Assembly: GCA_947497085.1 (NCBI GenBank)
Contig: CANMFE010000003.1
Coordinates: 324,001 to 388,000 of the forward strand
Origin: an uncultured Sphingomonadaceae bacterium
GTDB lineage: Bacteria; Pseudomonadota; Alphaproteobacteria; Sphingomonadales; Sphingomonadaceae
Direction: 5' to 3'
DNA: 64,000 nucleotides
Both the position numbers and the translations under genes were made by a program. This document shows positions 17,541-25,992 of this stretch, in pieces (the first letter of the stretch is position 1; each line of letters starts with the position of its first letter). Below the pieces are notes generated by a model. It ran no database searches. It saw only the letters and a program-made list of their open reading frames with translations, and was not told the DNA's origin.

Positions 17541-18410
17541 ATGCAGCTTGAGTTTGTCGAGCCGGATCACCGGCTGTCCAGCTTCATCTCACTTTATTAT
17601 CGCGCGCGGAGCGATGATACGGAAATATCCGAAATCGACCGTGCCGATGTCGGGCAGATCCGTTTCCTGCTCAAGGGGACAGGCCATATGGAATTCCATG
17701 ATGGCAGCACCGGGCACAACAGGCCGGTCATCCTGACAGGGCCAGGCAGCGCCGCCGCGCGCATCCGCCTGAATGGTCCGATTGATGTTGTCGGCTGTTC
17801 AATCCTGCCGCTGGCATGGGGCGGCGGTGTTCTGGATGTCAGCGCGCGGGACCATGCCGACCGGTTATGCGATGCCATGCCCGTGTTGGGCGATGATTTT
17901 GCAGATATCAATGCACGGCTGAGCGCGGCAGATGATCTGAATGATATGAAAGCCATTCTGGACACGTTGTTTATAGGCCATATCCGCAAGATACGCGCCA
18001 CCACTGTACAGGGCGTGGAACAAATAAGGGCATGGCTTAGCAGCTCAAATGATCCGCAAGTAACACAGCTTACCGGGGGCAGCCCTTCGCAGGAGCGACG
18101 CTTCAGCCGTATCGCCAATCGGCATTTTGGCGGGCCGCCCAAAGCACTGGCACGCAAGATACGCGCACTGAAAGCCGCACAGGTCATCATGCTCAACAAT
18201 GGTGAAATGTGTGATGCCGCCATAGCGCCTTTTTACGACCAGTCGCATATGGTGCGCGAGATCAAGCATTTTACCGGCAAATCCCCCGGCAAGCTGGTGA
18301 GCCCGGATGAAATGTTGCTACAGCTCCTGCTCGACCGGCCTTATTTTCGTGAGCTCGAGCCCGATAGCTCCAGCAGGACAAAACCGCCTGCCCAGCTGCA
18401 ATCATCCTGA
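17541..18410 (+). CDS. AraC-family transcriptional regulator
   Basis: A 289-residue regulator. The C-terminal AraC-type helix-turn-helix (about residues 175-265) is recognisable in SQERRFSRIANRHFGG, KIRALKAAQVIML and the second helix FYDQSHMVREIKHFTGKSPGKL. The N-terminal half begins FVEPDHRLSSFISLYYRAR and resembles the cupin-like ligand domain of short sphingomonad AraC proteins. No neighbouring catabolic gene suggests a ligand. It is separated from the suf cluster by about 100 bp that contains the suf operator. Confidence 0.85.
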   Translation: MQLEFVEPDHRLSSFISLYYRARSDDTEISEIDRADVGQIRFLLKGTGHMEFHDGSTGHNRPVILTGPGSAAARIRLNGPIDVVGCSILPLAWGGGVLDVSARDHADRLCDAMPVLGDDFADINARLSAADDLNDMKAILDTLFIGHIRKIRATTVQGVEQIRAWLSSSNDPQVTQLTGGSPSQERRFSRIANRHFGGPPKALARKIRALKAAQVIMLNNGEMCDAAIAPFYDQSHMVREIKHFTGKSPGKLVSPDEMLLQLLLDRPYFRELEPDSSSRTKPPAQLQSS

Positions 18411-18461
18411 TTGCGCGCCTTTATCTCTTGATTTTCACGTAAAAACTGCCCATCTGCCCCA

Positions 18462-18484
18462 AATAAGACTATATTAGTCTTATT
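18462..18484. promoter_or_regulatory. Operator of the suf operon (23-bp perfect inverted repeat)
   Basis: AATAAGACTA, spacer TAT, TAGTCTTATT: perfect 10-bp arms (18462-18471, 18475-18484), 28 bp before the start of the Rrf2-type regulator. The length and symmetry fit an Rrf2/IscR-type dimer site, so autoregulation of the whole suf operon is likely. Confidence 0.75.
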
Positions 18485-18512
18485 ACGATTCGTTTGAGCC
18501 ATGGGATATGCG

Positions 18513-18959
18513 ATGCGCCTGAGCAGCCTTGCCGATTATGCTGTTGTATTGATGACAGCCGCAGCCCGCCATTGCGGGCACGCGGCGGTTGACGCTGCGG
18601 GCAAACGAAGAATCGGACGCAGCAATGCGCGTGCCCTTTCAGAAGAAACGGGAATCCCGCTGCCCACCGCGCAAAAACTGGTGAGCAAGCTTTCCTCGGC
18701 GGGCCTGATCGAATCTGTGCGCGGCGCCGGTGGCGGTTTCCGCCTGGCCCGCCCGCCAGCCGCAATCAGCATGGCCGATATTATCGAGGCGGTCGAAGGC
18801 CCGATGGCCATGACCTGCTGTGCTGACGACGCCCGCGATGATTGCGCACTCGAAACCCAGTGCCATGTCAAACCGCATATGGCGCATGTGAATAATGCCG
18901 TTCGCGGCGCTCTCGACAATGTAACGCTTGCCAGCCTGAACCAGGAAGCCCGGATATGA
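18513..18959 (+). CDS. SUF-system Rrf2-family Fe-S regulator
   Basis: A 148-residue Rrf2/IscR-like repressor, first gene of the suf operon. The winged helix spans about 1-80 ([15 protein letters not shown] ... [19 protein letters not shown] ... [12 protein letters not shown]). Four cysteines in [16 protein letters not shown] and a nearby His (CHVKPH) are the probable Fe-S ligands, more than the usual three of IscR. The start at 18513 gives the conserved MRLS-type N-terminus; an ATG at 18501 would add four residues. Its stop overlaps sufB (ATGA). Confidence 0.92.
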   Translation: MRLSSLADYAVVLMTAAARHCGHAAVDAAGKRRIGRSNARALSEETGIPLPTAQKLVSKLSSAGLIESVRGAGGGFRLARPPAAISMADIIEAVEGPMAMTCCADDARDDCALETQCHVKPHMAHVNNAVRGALDNVTLASLNQEARI

Positions 18960-20473
18960 CCGACAATATCAAGACAGACACGCACCCTGCCCCGCTGGAC
19001 GAGCGCGCACAAATGAATGCAGAGGCACAGGCGGCTGCCGACAAGGCATCCACCTATGAGCATGGCTGGTCATCGGACATCGAACAGGAATTTGCCGAAA
19101 AAGGCCTGAACGAAGACACCGTTCGCTTTATTTCCGCCAAGAAAGAAGAGCCTGAATGGATGCTCGACTGGCGGCTGAAAGCCTTCCGCATCTGGCAGGA
19201 CATGGAAAGCCCCGACTGGGCCAAGCTCGACATCCCGATGATCGATTACCAGGACGCGTATTATTACGCCGAGCCCAAGAAAAAGCCCGAGCTGGACTCG
19301 CTCGACGATGTCGATCCCGAAATCCTGCGTGTATATGAAAAACTCGGCATCCCGATTGCCGAGCAGGAGGTGCTTGCCGGCGTAAAGGGCGCGCGCAAGG
19401 TCGCCGTCGATGCCGTGTTTGACAGTGTGTCGGTGGCAACGACTTTCCGCGAGGAGCTGGAAGCGGCGGGCGTAATTTTCCGCTCTATTTCCGAAGCGAT
19501 CCGCGAATATCCCGATCTGGTCCGCAAATATCTGGGCAAGGTCGTGCCGGTGAAAGACAATTATTTCGCCGCGCTCAACTGCGCCGTCTTTTCCGACGGC
19601 ACGTTTGTTTACGTCCCCGAAGGCGTGCGCTGCCCGATGGAGCTTTCCACCTATTTCCGCATCAATGCCGAAAATACCGGGCAGTTTGAACGCACGCTGA
19701 TTGTCGCGGACAAGGGCGCCTATGTCAGCTATCTCGAGGGCTGCACCGCGCCCCAGCGTGACGAGAACCAGCTCCACGCCGCAGTGGTCGAGCTGGTCGC
19801 GCTTGACGACGCGGAGATTAAATATTCAACCGTGCAGAACTGGTATCCCGGCGATGAGAATGGCAAGGGCGGCATTTACAATTTCGTGACGAAACGCGGG
19901 CTGTGTGCAGGAGCCCGTTCCAAGATCAGCTGGACCCAGGTCGAAACCGGCAGCGCCATCACCTGGAAATATCCGTCCTGCGTGCTGAACGGTGAAAACA
20001 GCGTCGGCGAATTCTATTCGGTCGCACTCACCAATAATCATCAACAGGCCGATACCGGCACCAAGATGATCCATAACGGCAAGGGGTCGCGCTCGACGAT
20101 CATTTCCAAGGGGATTAGCGCGGGCAAGTCGGACAATACCTATCGCGGGCTGGTCCGCGTCGGACCGAATGCGGAGAATGTGCGCAATTTCACGCAGTGC
20201 GACAGCCTGTTGCTCGGCGACACATGCGGCGCACACACCGTGCCCTATATCGAGGTAAAGAACCCGACCGCGCAGATCGAACATGAAGCCACAACATCGA
20301 AAATCTCCGACGACCAGATGTTCTACGCCCAGCAACGCGGCCTTGACGAGGAGGAAGCGGTGAGCCTGATCGTCAACGGCTTTGCCAAGGACGTGCTAAA
20401 GGAGCTGCCGATGGAGTTTGCCGTGGAAGCGCAAAAGCTGCTGGCGATCAGCCTTGAAGGGAGTGTCGGGTGA
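18956..20473 (+). CDS. sufB: Fe-S cluster assembly scaffold SufB
   Basis: A 505-residue SufB, the scaffold subunit of the SufBC2D complex on which Fe-S clusters are built. Family segments include [66 protein letters not shown] and [10 protein letters not shown], ending with [23 protein letters not shown]. The start overlaps the regulator stop by 4 bp. The first 35 or so residues are an acidic/Ala-rich extension ahead of the conserved core. The stop is followed by a hairpin repeat before sufC. Confidence 0.97.
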   Translation: MTDNIKTDTHPAPLDERAQMNAEAQAAADKASTYEHGWSSDIEQEFAEKGLNEDTVRFISAKKEEPEWMLDWRLKAFRIWQDMESPDWAKLDIPMIDYQDAYYYAEPKKKPELDSLDDVDPEILRVYEKLGIPIAEQEVLAGVKGARKVAVDAVFDSVSVATTFREELEAAGVIFRSISEAIREYPDLVRKYLGKVVPVKDNYFAALNCAVFSDGTFVYVPEGVRCPMELSTYFRINAENTGQFERTLIVADKGAYVSYLEGCTAPQRDENQLHAAVVELVALDDAEIKYSTVQNWYPGDENGKGGIYNFVTKRGLCAGARSKISWTQVETGSAITWKYPSCVLNGENSVGEFYSVALTNNHQQADTGTKMIHNGKGSRSTIISKGISAGKSDNTYRGLVRVGPNAENVRNFTQCDSLLLGDTCGAHTVPYIEVKNPTAQIEHEATTSKISDDQMFYAQQRGLDEEEAVSLIVNGFAKDVLKELPMEFAVEAQKLLAISLEGSVG

Positions 20474-20492
20474 TCGTTAAGAACAACGCCAA

Positions 20493-20522
20493 TTCTCCCC
20501 TCCCGCCTGCGGGAGGGGAGAA
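20493..20522. repeat. Palindromic hairpin between sufB and sufC
   Basis: Perfect 12-bp arms (TTCTCCCCTCCC / GGGAGGGGAGAA) with a 6-base loop GCCTGC. No T-run follows on either strand, so it is more likely a dispersed repeat or mRNA-stability hairpin than a terminator. All other suf junctions are overlaps. Confidence 0.75.
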
Positions 20523-20556
20523 GAGGGCACTTCATCAGAAAGGATCGTTGAGTAAA

Positions 20557-21300
20557 ATGCTGAAAATTGAAAACCTTCACGCCACGATAGGCGACACTGA
20601 AATCCTTAAAGGCCTTTCGCTCGAAATCAATGCGGGCGAGGTGCATGCGATTATGGGGCCGAATGGTGCGGGCAAATCGACGCTTGCCTATGTGCTAGGC
20701 GGGCGTGATGGCTATGAAGTGACTGAGGGATCGGCCACGTTCAATGGTCAGGATATCCTTGATATGGACCCGCATGAACGCGCAGCGCTGGGGCTGTTCC
20801 TGGGCTTCCAGTATCCGGTCGAAATACCCGGCGTATCCAACCTGCAGTTCCTGCGCGAAAGCCTGAACAGCCAGCGCAAATCACGTGATGAGGAGCCTTT
20901 GTCAGGCGGTGAGTTTATCAAGCTTGCCAAGGAAAAGGCGGCGCTCCTTAAAATGGACATGGATATGCTCAAGCGCGCGGTGAATGTCGGCTTTTCCGGC
21001 GGCGAGAAAAAGCGCAATGAAATGGTGCAGATGGGCATTTTGAACCCTGAGCTTGCCATATTGGATGAGACCGACAGCGGCCTCGACATTGACGCGCTGC
21101 GCACCGTCGGCAGCGGCATCAACGCCATTATGCGCGACGAGAAAAAAGCCGTGCTGCTCATCACCCATTACCAGCGCCTACTGGATGAAGTGCAGCCCGA
21201 TTATGTGCACGTGCTGGCAAAAGGCCGGATCGTTAAAACCGGCGGTCCCGAACTGGCATTGCAGCTGGAAGAGCAGGGCTATGAGGCGGTGGCAGCATGA
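20557..21300 (+). CDS. sufC: Fe-S cluster assembly ATPase SufC
   Basis: A 247-residue ABC-type ATPase that drives SufBC2D. Walker A GPNGAGKST (about 34-42), Q-loop region LGFQYPVEIPGVS, signature GFSGGEKKRNE, Walker B LAILDETDSGLDIDAL, and the switch His in LLITHYQRLLD are all present. ATG 20557 gives the canonical MLKIENLHATIG start. Its Shine-Dalgarno (AAGGA) is rather far (12 bases). The gene is set 83 bp after sufB because of the hairpin insertion. Confidence 0.97.
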   Translation: MLKIENLHATIGDTEILKGLSLEINAGEVHAIMGPNGAGKSTLAYVLGGRDGYEVTEGSATFNGQDILDMDPHERAALGLFLGFQYPVEIPGVSNLQFLRESLNSQRKSRDEEPLSGGEFIKLAKEKAALLKMDMDMLKRAVNVGFSGGEKKRNEMVQMGILNPELAILDETDSGLDIDALRTVGSGINAIMRDEKKAVLLITHYQRLLDEVQPDYVHVLAKGRIVKTGGPELALQLEEQGYEAVAA

Positions 21301-22055
21301 TCGCGTCTGTCCTCCCCACCAAGCGTGACGAAGGCTGGCGTTATGCGGATCTGACCGCGCTGGAACCTGTCTGGAATGATGTTGCAGATGTGACAGAAAT
21401 TGTCGCTGTGCCTGCGGGCGAAACACTGGACCGGCAGATTGTCATTCCGCCCGCAACCCTGGGCGTGTCCGTCACCGACCTGAATGTCACCATTGGCAAA
21501 GGCGGGACATTCAACCTCCACCTGCTGAATGCCGCGGCGCATTATGGCCGTATGCATGTCCGCGTGACGCTGGAAGAAGGCGCGCATTTTGAAATGGGCG
21601 GCGCGATCCTGGGCAAGGGCGAAGAGACGCTGGAGATAGTTACCGAGACGATCCACGCCGCGCCGAACGCGACCAGCAACCAGATTGTCCGCACGGTACT
21701 GTCCGGGCGCGCCACCGGCACATTTATGGGCAAAGTGCATGTTGCGCGCGATGCGCAGAAAACCGATGCCGCCCAGTCGGTAAAGGCGATGCTGCTCGAC
21801 CGCACGGCCACCGCCAATGCCAAGCCGGAACTTGAAATTTTCGCCGATGATGTGAAATGCGCGCACGGCGCGACTGTCGGCGAGCTGGATAAACAGGCAT
21901 TGTTTTACATGGCCTCACGCGGGCTGGACCCCGCCACCGCACAGCGGTTGATGCTGCAGGCCTTTATCGCCGACAGCTTTATCAATGTCGCGGATAATAC
22001 TGCGCGGGAAACTATTGAAAATAAAGCGTTAGAGATATTGGAGGCATTGTCGTGA
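21297..22055 (+). CDS. sufD: Fe-S cluster assembly protein SufD (short form)
   Basis: A 252-residue SufD, partner of SufB and SufC. It starts with the family-type MIASVLPTKRDEGWRYADLTAL and has the C-terminal SufBD core with DDVKCAHGATVGELD (including the conserved His next to Cys) and LFYMASRGLDPATAQRLMLQAF. It is much shorter than E. coli SufD (423 residues), with a reduced N-terminal half, but this is usual in alphaproteobacteria and it looks intact. It overlaps sufC by 4 bp (ATGA) and sufS by 4 bp (GTGA). Confidence 0.95.
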   Translation: MIASVLPTKRDEGWRYADLTALEPVWNDVADVTEIVAVPAGETLDRQIVIPPATLGVSVTDLNVTIGKGGTFNLHLLNAAAHYGRMHVRVTLEEGAHFEMGGAILGKGEETLEIVTETIHAAPNATSNQIVRTVLSGRATGTFMGKVHVARDAQKTDAAQSVKAMLLDRTATANAKPELEIFADDVKCAHGATVGELDKQALFYMASRGLDPATAQRLMLQAFIADSFINVADNTARETIENKALEILEALS

Positions 22056-23329
22056 ACGCGCCTTCCACCTCCCCCGCTCAGGCTGAGCCTGCCGAAGCCT
22101 CAGGCGCAACGACCTTTCGACACCCTCGGGGTGAGCGAGCGCTTGATAATAAAACCGATTTCCCCGGCATTGAACCTGGTTGGCATTATCTGGACACCGC
22201 CGCCACTTCGCAAAAACCGCAGCAGGTTATTGACGCGATCGCGCGCGGCTATGGAGAAGAATATGCCACTGTGCACCGCGGCGTTTATGCGCGCTCGGCC
22301 AATATGACGCTAGCTTACGAAGCTGCACGCAATCGCGTGGCGGACTTTATCGGCGCGGCTTCTCCAAACGAATGCGTGTTCGTGCGCGGTGCAACCGAAG
22401 CGATCAATCTGATCGCGCAAAGCTGGGGCAATGCCAATGTTCACAAGGGCGACCGCATCATGCTCAGCCAGCTCGAACATCACAGCAATATCGTGCCATG
22501 GCAGTTTCTGGCCGAACGGGTGGGCGCGCATATCGATGTGTGTCCGCTCACTGAAGATGGGTTGATTGATCTTGGCTGGCTGGAAGCCAACCTGACTGGG
22601 CAACACAAACTGGTGGCGCTCGCGCATGTCTCCAATGTGCTGGGCAGCGTGCTCGACGTAAAGCGCGCCGCCAAAGCCGCGCATGCAGTTGGTGCGAAGC
22701 TGTTGCTTGATGGCTGTCAGGCGGCGCCGCGTATGCGGCTCAATATGGCTGAACTGGACTGCGATTTTTACGTGTTTTCTGCGCACAAGCTGTACGGCCC
22801 CACCGGCATCGGCGTGCTGTGGGCCCGTGAAGAGACATTGGATGCAATGCCGCCATGGCAAGGCGGCGGGTCGATGATCGACCGCGTGACGTTTGACAAA
22901 ACCACCTACGCCCCTGCGCCGGGCCGGTTTGAGGCGGGTACCCCGCATATTGTCGGAGCGCTGGGGCTGGATGCTGCCATTCAGTACGTAGAGGGCATTG
23001 GCGTGGACAATATCCATGCGCATGAAACAGCTTTGCTGGCCGCAGCGCGTGACGCCCTGTCGGCAATCAATTCGGTGAAGCTTTTCGGACCGGCGGATAG
23101 CGCAGGCATTCTTTCTTTTGAGGTTGAGGGGGTGCATCCGCACGATGTCGCCACCATATTGGACGAAAGCGGTGTCGCTATTCGGGCCGGGCATCACTGC
23201 GCGCAACCGTTGATGGACTATCTGGACGTACCGGCGACAGCGCGGGCCAGTTTCGGGGTGTATAGCGACATGCAGGACGTGGAGGCGCTGGTGCAGGGCA
23301 TTGAGCGCGTCCGCAGGATTTTTGGGTGA
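22052..23329 (+). CDS. sufS: Cysteine desulfurase SufS
   Basis: A 425-residue PLP enzyme that delivers persulfide sulfur for Fe-S assembly. The PLP lysine is Lys246 in FSAHKLYGPTGIG and the persulfide Cys383 lies in IRAGHHCAQPLMDY. Start is GTG 22052, overlapping the sufD stop (GTGA). Residues 7-30 are encoded by an inserted dispersed repeat (22071-22140) and precede the conserved core beginning DFPGIEPGWHYLDTAATSQ. This extra segment is not expected in the fold and is probably a disordered tail. Confidence 0.96.
   Translation: MNAPSTSPAQAEPAEASGATTFRHPRGERALDNKTDFPGIEPGWHYLDTAATSQKPQQVIDAIARGYGEEYATVHRGVYARSANMTLAYEAARNRVADFIGAASPNECVFVRGATEAINLIAQSWGNANVHKGDRIMLSQLEHHSNIVPWQFLAERVGAHIDVCPLTEDGLIDLGWLEANLTGQHKLVALAHVSNVLGSVLDVKRAAKAAHAVGAKLLLDGCQAAPRMRLNMAELDCDFYVFSAHKLYGPTGIGVLWAREETLDAMPPWQGGGSMIDRVTFDKTTYAPAPGRFEAGTPHIVGALGLDAAIQYVEGIGVDNIHAHETALLAAARDALSAINSVKLFGPADSAGILSFEVEGVHPHDVATILDESGVAIRAGHHCAQPLMDYLDVPATARASFGVYSDMQDVEALVQGIERVRRIFG
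22071..22140. repeat. Dispersed palindromic repeat inside the sufS reading frame
   Basis: The sequence CCCGCTCAGGCTGAGCCTGCC...TTTCGACACCCTCGGGGTGAGCG is of the GCTCAGGCTGAG-type. It agrees at 25 of 27 positions with 57480-57506 over CCCGCTCAGGCTGAGC and the following GAAGCC, and resembles 60914-60933. Here it is translated as SufS residues 7-30. Confidence 0.7.
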
Positions 23330-23847
23330 ATGATATGAACGAAGAGCGCAAAATCATTGTTGAAGAAGTGGGTAGCGTCGACAAGCCCGCCAAGGCGCGT
23401 GTCGATGATGCAGAGAAAGAGCCGGTGCTGGCGCCTTCCCCGCATGAGGCCGAAAGTGACATGGCGAAAATGGAGCGCAAGCGCGACTATCTGGAAGGTT
23501 TTCTGGCACAGAAACCAGCCGAACAGCCTGCGAGTGAACCCGGCGGCGATCTGTACGATGCGATTATCGACACGCTGAAAAGCATTTATGACCCTGAAAT
23601 CCCGGTCAATATCTATGACCTTGGCCTGATTTACGGCGTTGAAGTCACCGATGATGGCCATGCGGTCGTCACCATGACGCTCACCACACCGCACTGCCCG
23701 GTCGCCGAATCGATGCCCGGCGAGATTGAGCTGCAGGTTGGCAGCGTACCGGGCGTAGGTCATGCCGAGGTCAATCTGGTCTGGGATCCGCCATGGGACC
23801 CGCAGAAAATGAGTGATGAAGCAAAGCTCGAACTGGGGATGTTATGA
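23326..23847 (+). CDS. sufT: SUF-associated Fe-S maturation protein SufT (DUF59/MIP18 family)
   Basis: A 173-residue protein. The C-terminal DUF59 domain (about 72-173) has the hallmarks DPEIPVNIYDLGLIYGVEV and TTPHCPVAESMPGEIE, with the conserved Cys. The family acts in Fe-S maturation together with SUF. The N-terminal 70 residues are charged and probably flexible. Start is the GTG at 23326 overlapping the sufS stop, or the ATG at 23335. It overlaps the GNAT gene by 4 bp. Confidence 0.93.
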   Translation: MNDMNEERKIIVEEVGSVDKPAKARVDDAEKEPVLAPSPHEAESDMAKMERKRDYLEGFLAQKPAEQPASEPGGDLYDAIIDTLKSIYDPEIPVNIYDLGLIYGVEVTDDGHAVVTMTLTTPHCPVAESMPGEIELQVGSVPGVGHAEVNLVWDPPWDPQKMSDEAKLELGML

Positions 23848-24350
23848 TGGCTGACACCATGTCCCTCGACATTGTACGCGCGGATTATAATAATCCGGTC
23901 CATGCGGCCGCGATTGTCGGCATGCTGCGCGCCTATGCGGCGGACCCTATGGGCGGCGGCGAAGACCTTCCCCCCGAAACGCGGCGCGACCTGGTCCAGG
24001 GTCTCAAGAAAACATCGAATGCATTTTCAGTACTAGCATTCGTTGATGGGGAGGCTGCAGGTCTTGCCAATTGTTTTTGGGGATTTTCAACATTTGCCGC
24101 ACGTCCACTGGTCAATATCCACGATGTGGTGGTCAGCTCGCAGCATCGCGGCGCAGGCATTGGCCGCAAGCTGTTCGCCGAAATTGAAGCTATCGCTCGC
24201 GCCGAAAATGCCTGCAAGATCACACTGGAAGTGTTGGAAGGCAACACGTCCGCCAAGGGGCTTTATGCCTCACTTGGTTATGGGGATTATGTACTGGATC
24301 CTGAACTCGGGAAGGCAGAATTCTGGCAAAAGAGGCTCGCATATGACTGA
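23844..24350 (+). CDS. GNAT-family N-acetyltransferase within the suf operon
   Basis: A 168-residue acetyltransferase. The acetyl-CoA-binding motif A is VVVSSQHRGAGIGRKLFAEIE (about residues 94-114, Q/RxxGxG/A type), followed by ITLEVLEGNTSAKGLYASLGYGDY (motif B region). Its start overlaps the sufT stop (ATGA), and its stop is overlapped by the sufA start by 8 bp, so it is co-translated with the Fe-S genes. The acceptor substrate is unknown. GNAT proteins are not established parts of SUF. Confidence 0.9.
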   Translation: MMADTMSLDIVRADYNNPVHAAAIVGMLRAYAADPMGGGEDLPPETRRDLVQGLKKTSNAFSVLAFVDGEAAGLANCFWGFSTFAARPLVNIHDVVVSSQHRGAGIGRKLFAEIEAIARAENACKITLEVLEGNTSAKGLYASLGYGDYVLDPELGKAEFWQKRLAYD

Positions 24351-24699
24351 CACGAAAACACGCGCAAAACCTGCAGCGATCATCCTGACGCCAGCCGCTG
24401 AGCAACGTATCGCCAACCTGATGGCCAAGGCGCCAGAGGATGCGATTGGCGTCAAGCTCTCCACCCCGCGCCGCGGGTGCAGCGGCCTTGCCTATTCGGT
24501 CGATTATGTGACCGAGGAAGTCAAATTTGACGAGAAAATCGAAACACCCGGCGGCATATTTTATGTCGATGGTGCGTCGGTGCTCTACCTGATCGGTTCC
24601 ACCATGGACTGGCAGGAAGATGACTTTACCGCCGGGTTCGTGTTCAACAACCCCAATGCCACCGGCGCGTGCGGGTGCGGCGAAAGCTTTACCGTCTGA
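24343..24699 (+). CDS. sufA: A-type Fe-S carrier (SufA/IscA/ErpA family)
   Basis: A 118-residue A-type carrier that receives and hands over Fe-S clusters. The three conserved cysteines are in RRGCSGLAY (about 46) and the C-terminal GACGCGESF. Start ATG 24343 lies inside the end of the GNAT gene (8-bp overlap). It is the last gene of the suf operon; no clear terminator follows before the repeat at 24744. Confidence 0.95.
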   Translation: MTDTKTRAKPAAIILTPAAEQRIANLMAKAPEDAIGVKLSTPRRGCSGLAYSVDYVTEEVKFDEKIETPGGIFYVDGASVLYLIGSTMDWQEDDFTAGFVFNNPNATGACGCGESFTV

Positions 24700-24743
24700 T
24701 TTGATTTCCTCTCAGAAATAAGGCTGTTCTACCTCACCCGGAT

Positions 24744-24780
24744 TCTTTTGGCTCGCCCTCCGTTCGCAAGTCGGTACTCC
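24744..24780. repeat. Dispersed repeat copy (GTTCGCAAGTCGGTAC type)
   Basis: TTTTGGCTCGCCCTCCGTTCGCAAGTCGGTACTCC shares GTTCGCAAGTCGGTAC exactly, and most of the preceding TTGGCTC-C-CTC, with 45713-45742. It abuts the stop codon of the reverse-strand gene that follows. (Given here as a description of 35 bases in two overlapping parts: TTTTGGCTCGCCCTCC and GTTCGCAAGTCGGTACTCC.). Confidence 0.65.
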
Positions 24781-25145
24781 TAGCGTCGCAGGGCAGCGGC
24801 ACAGGACGCGCGGTCAGCATTGCGGCCATCAGGCGTTCGGGCATCAACATATGTGACGACTGCCTCCCCGCGTCCCTTGGGATAAAGATACGTATCAAGT
24901 ACGCAGTCCCGGCTGGAAAATTGCAATTTTCGCGCATCGCCTTCGCGTACATCCAGACGCGGCTCTCCAAACATCCGGGCAAGGCCGCGCGCACCCTGCC
25001 CCATAACCTCTTCCAGTCCTTCAGTATTTTGCATGGGAATCTGTTTTGGAACAGAGCCAGCAGGCGCGCGTGTCGCTGCGCCAGATGACACACATGCGGA
25101 CAGTGACAGTGCCAACGCCGCAACGGCAAATATCCGGTTTTTCAT
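24780..25145 (-). CDS. Hypothetical lipoprotein
   Basis: A 121-residue protein of unknown function. From ATG 25145 it starts MKNRIFAVAALALSLSAC, a typical lipoprotein signal with Cys18. Two later cysteines (SRDCVLD and RASCAAAL) could form a disulfide. The central segment RMFGEPRLDVREGDARKLQF followed by a Cys and LDTYLYP resembles small outer-membrane-associated lipoproteins with a SmpA/BamE-like strand pattern, but that is only a loose resemblance. Its start overlaps the stop of the upstream EI24-like gene by 4 bp, so they share a transcript. Confidence 0.75.
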   Translation of the reverse strand: MKNRIFAVAALALSLSACVSSGAATRAPAGSVPKQIPMQNTEGLEEVMGQGARGLARMFGEPRLDVREGDARKLQFSSRDCVLDTYLYPKGRGEAVVTYVDARTPDGRNADRASCAAALRR

Positions 25146-25864
25146 GTTACGCCCCAATCATGTTCATGCCTGCCCGCATCGCCGTTTTGCCGGCCGTGCA
25201 CAAGGTGCGTTGCCATCGATGCACCGATAATCGGGGCGAGCAGATTGGCAAATGGCACCAGGAAAATCGCCGCCGTAATAAAGCCCAGCGCAAACCGGAC
25301 CCAGAAAGGCAGCAACCAAAGCGGATCCGATATGTTTTCGCTATGCCGTGCCACCACCATATCTTGCAAATCACGCCCCAACAGAAGCGCATTTACCACC
25401 AGAAATGCGAGCGGCACGCCAATCGCCGTGGGAATGAGTAAGATATAGACAGGCAGCGCGAGCAGGTTGAGCAGCAAGGCGCGCAACAGGCTGCCTATCC
25501 CCATTTTCAGGCTGCGCATGAAGCCGACTTTACGCGCGTGCGATATGGTTTCGGGATAATATTTGCGCTCCACCGCTATCACTACTTCGTCGCCAAATAT
25601 CTGCAACACGGCAATGGCCACCACGCGGAACCAGAGCCAGCCGGCAAAAAATGTGGCAAGCGCGGCCAGAACGCCGACCAATGCTCCATCCGTCGCGCCA
25701 TCTGCACCCCATCCATAATAGTCAAACAGCCAGGCCGCCGCGAAATAGAGGCCTATGCCAAGCACTGCGAACACCAGTAATGTCAGCACGATGGTTTTCA
25801 GCAATAATATGAGTATATCGCGCTCGCCAAGCTGTGCCAGCGCCAGGGAAAAAGCCTTTATCAT
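25142..25864 (-). CDS. EI24-domain / CysZ-like membrane protein
   Basis: A 240-residue integral membrane protein with about four to five hydrophobic segments (for example LLKTIVLTLLVFAVLGIGLYF and LLRALLLNLLALPVYILLIP). It ends with a short charged, His-containing tail. The layout fits the EI24/CysZ family; CysZ moves sulfate in enterobacteria, but alphaproteobacterial members are uncharacterised. Start ATG 25864 (MIKAFSLALAQL) is chosen over an in-frame start at 25972, because it gives the family-like N-terminus and has AAGGCGG upstream. It overlaps the downstream lipoprotein gene. Confidence 0.82.
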   Translation of the reverse strand: MIKAFSLALAQLGERDILILLLKTIVLTLLVFAVLGIGLYFAAAWLFDYYGWGADGATDGALVGVLAALATFFAGWLWFRVVAIAVLQIFGDEVVIAVERKYYPETISHARKVGFMRSLKMGIGSLLRALLLNLLALPVYILLIPTAIGVPLAFLVVNALLLGRDLQDMVVARHSENISDPLWLLPFWVRFALGFITAAIFLVPFANLLAPIIGASMATHLVHGRQNGDAGRHEHDWGVT

Positions 25865-25992
25865 GTCACCGCCTTCTTTGCTGGCAAAATTCGGCCGCGT
25901 CAATTCTCCTTGAACCTTTGCGTCCGCTCCGTTACGGCGCGGCAACATTATTGGCGCCGTAGCGCCCACCAAAAGACGGAAAGAACGACGTT

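Noticed and set aside
22310-23206. A 298-codon minus-strand frame within sufS.
   Set aside because: Antisense to sufS, with no start region or domain.
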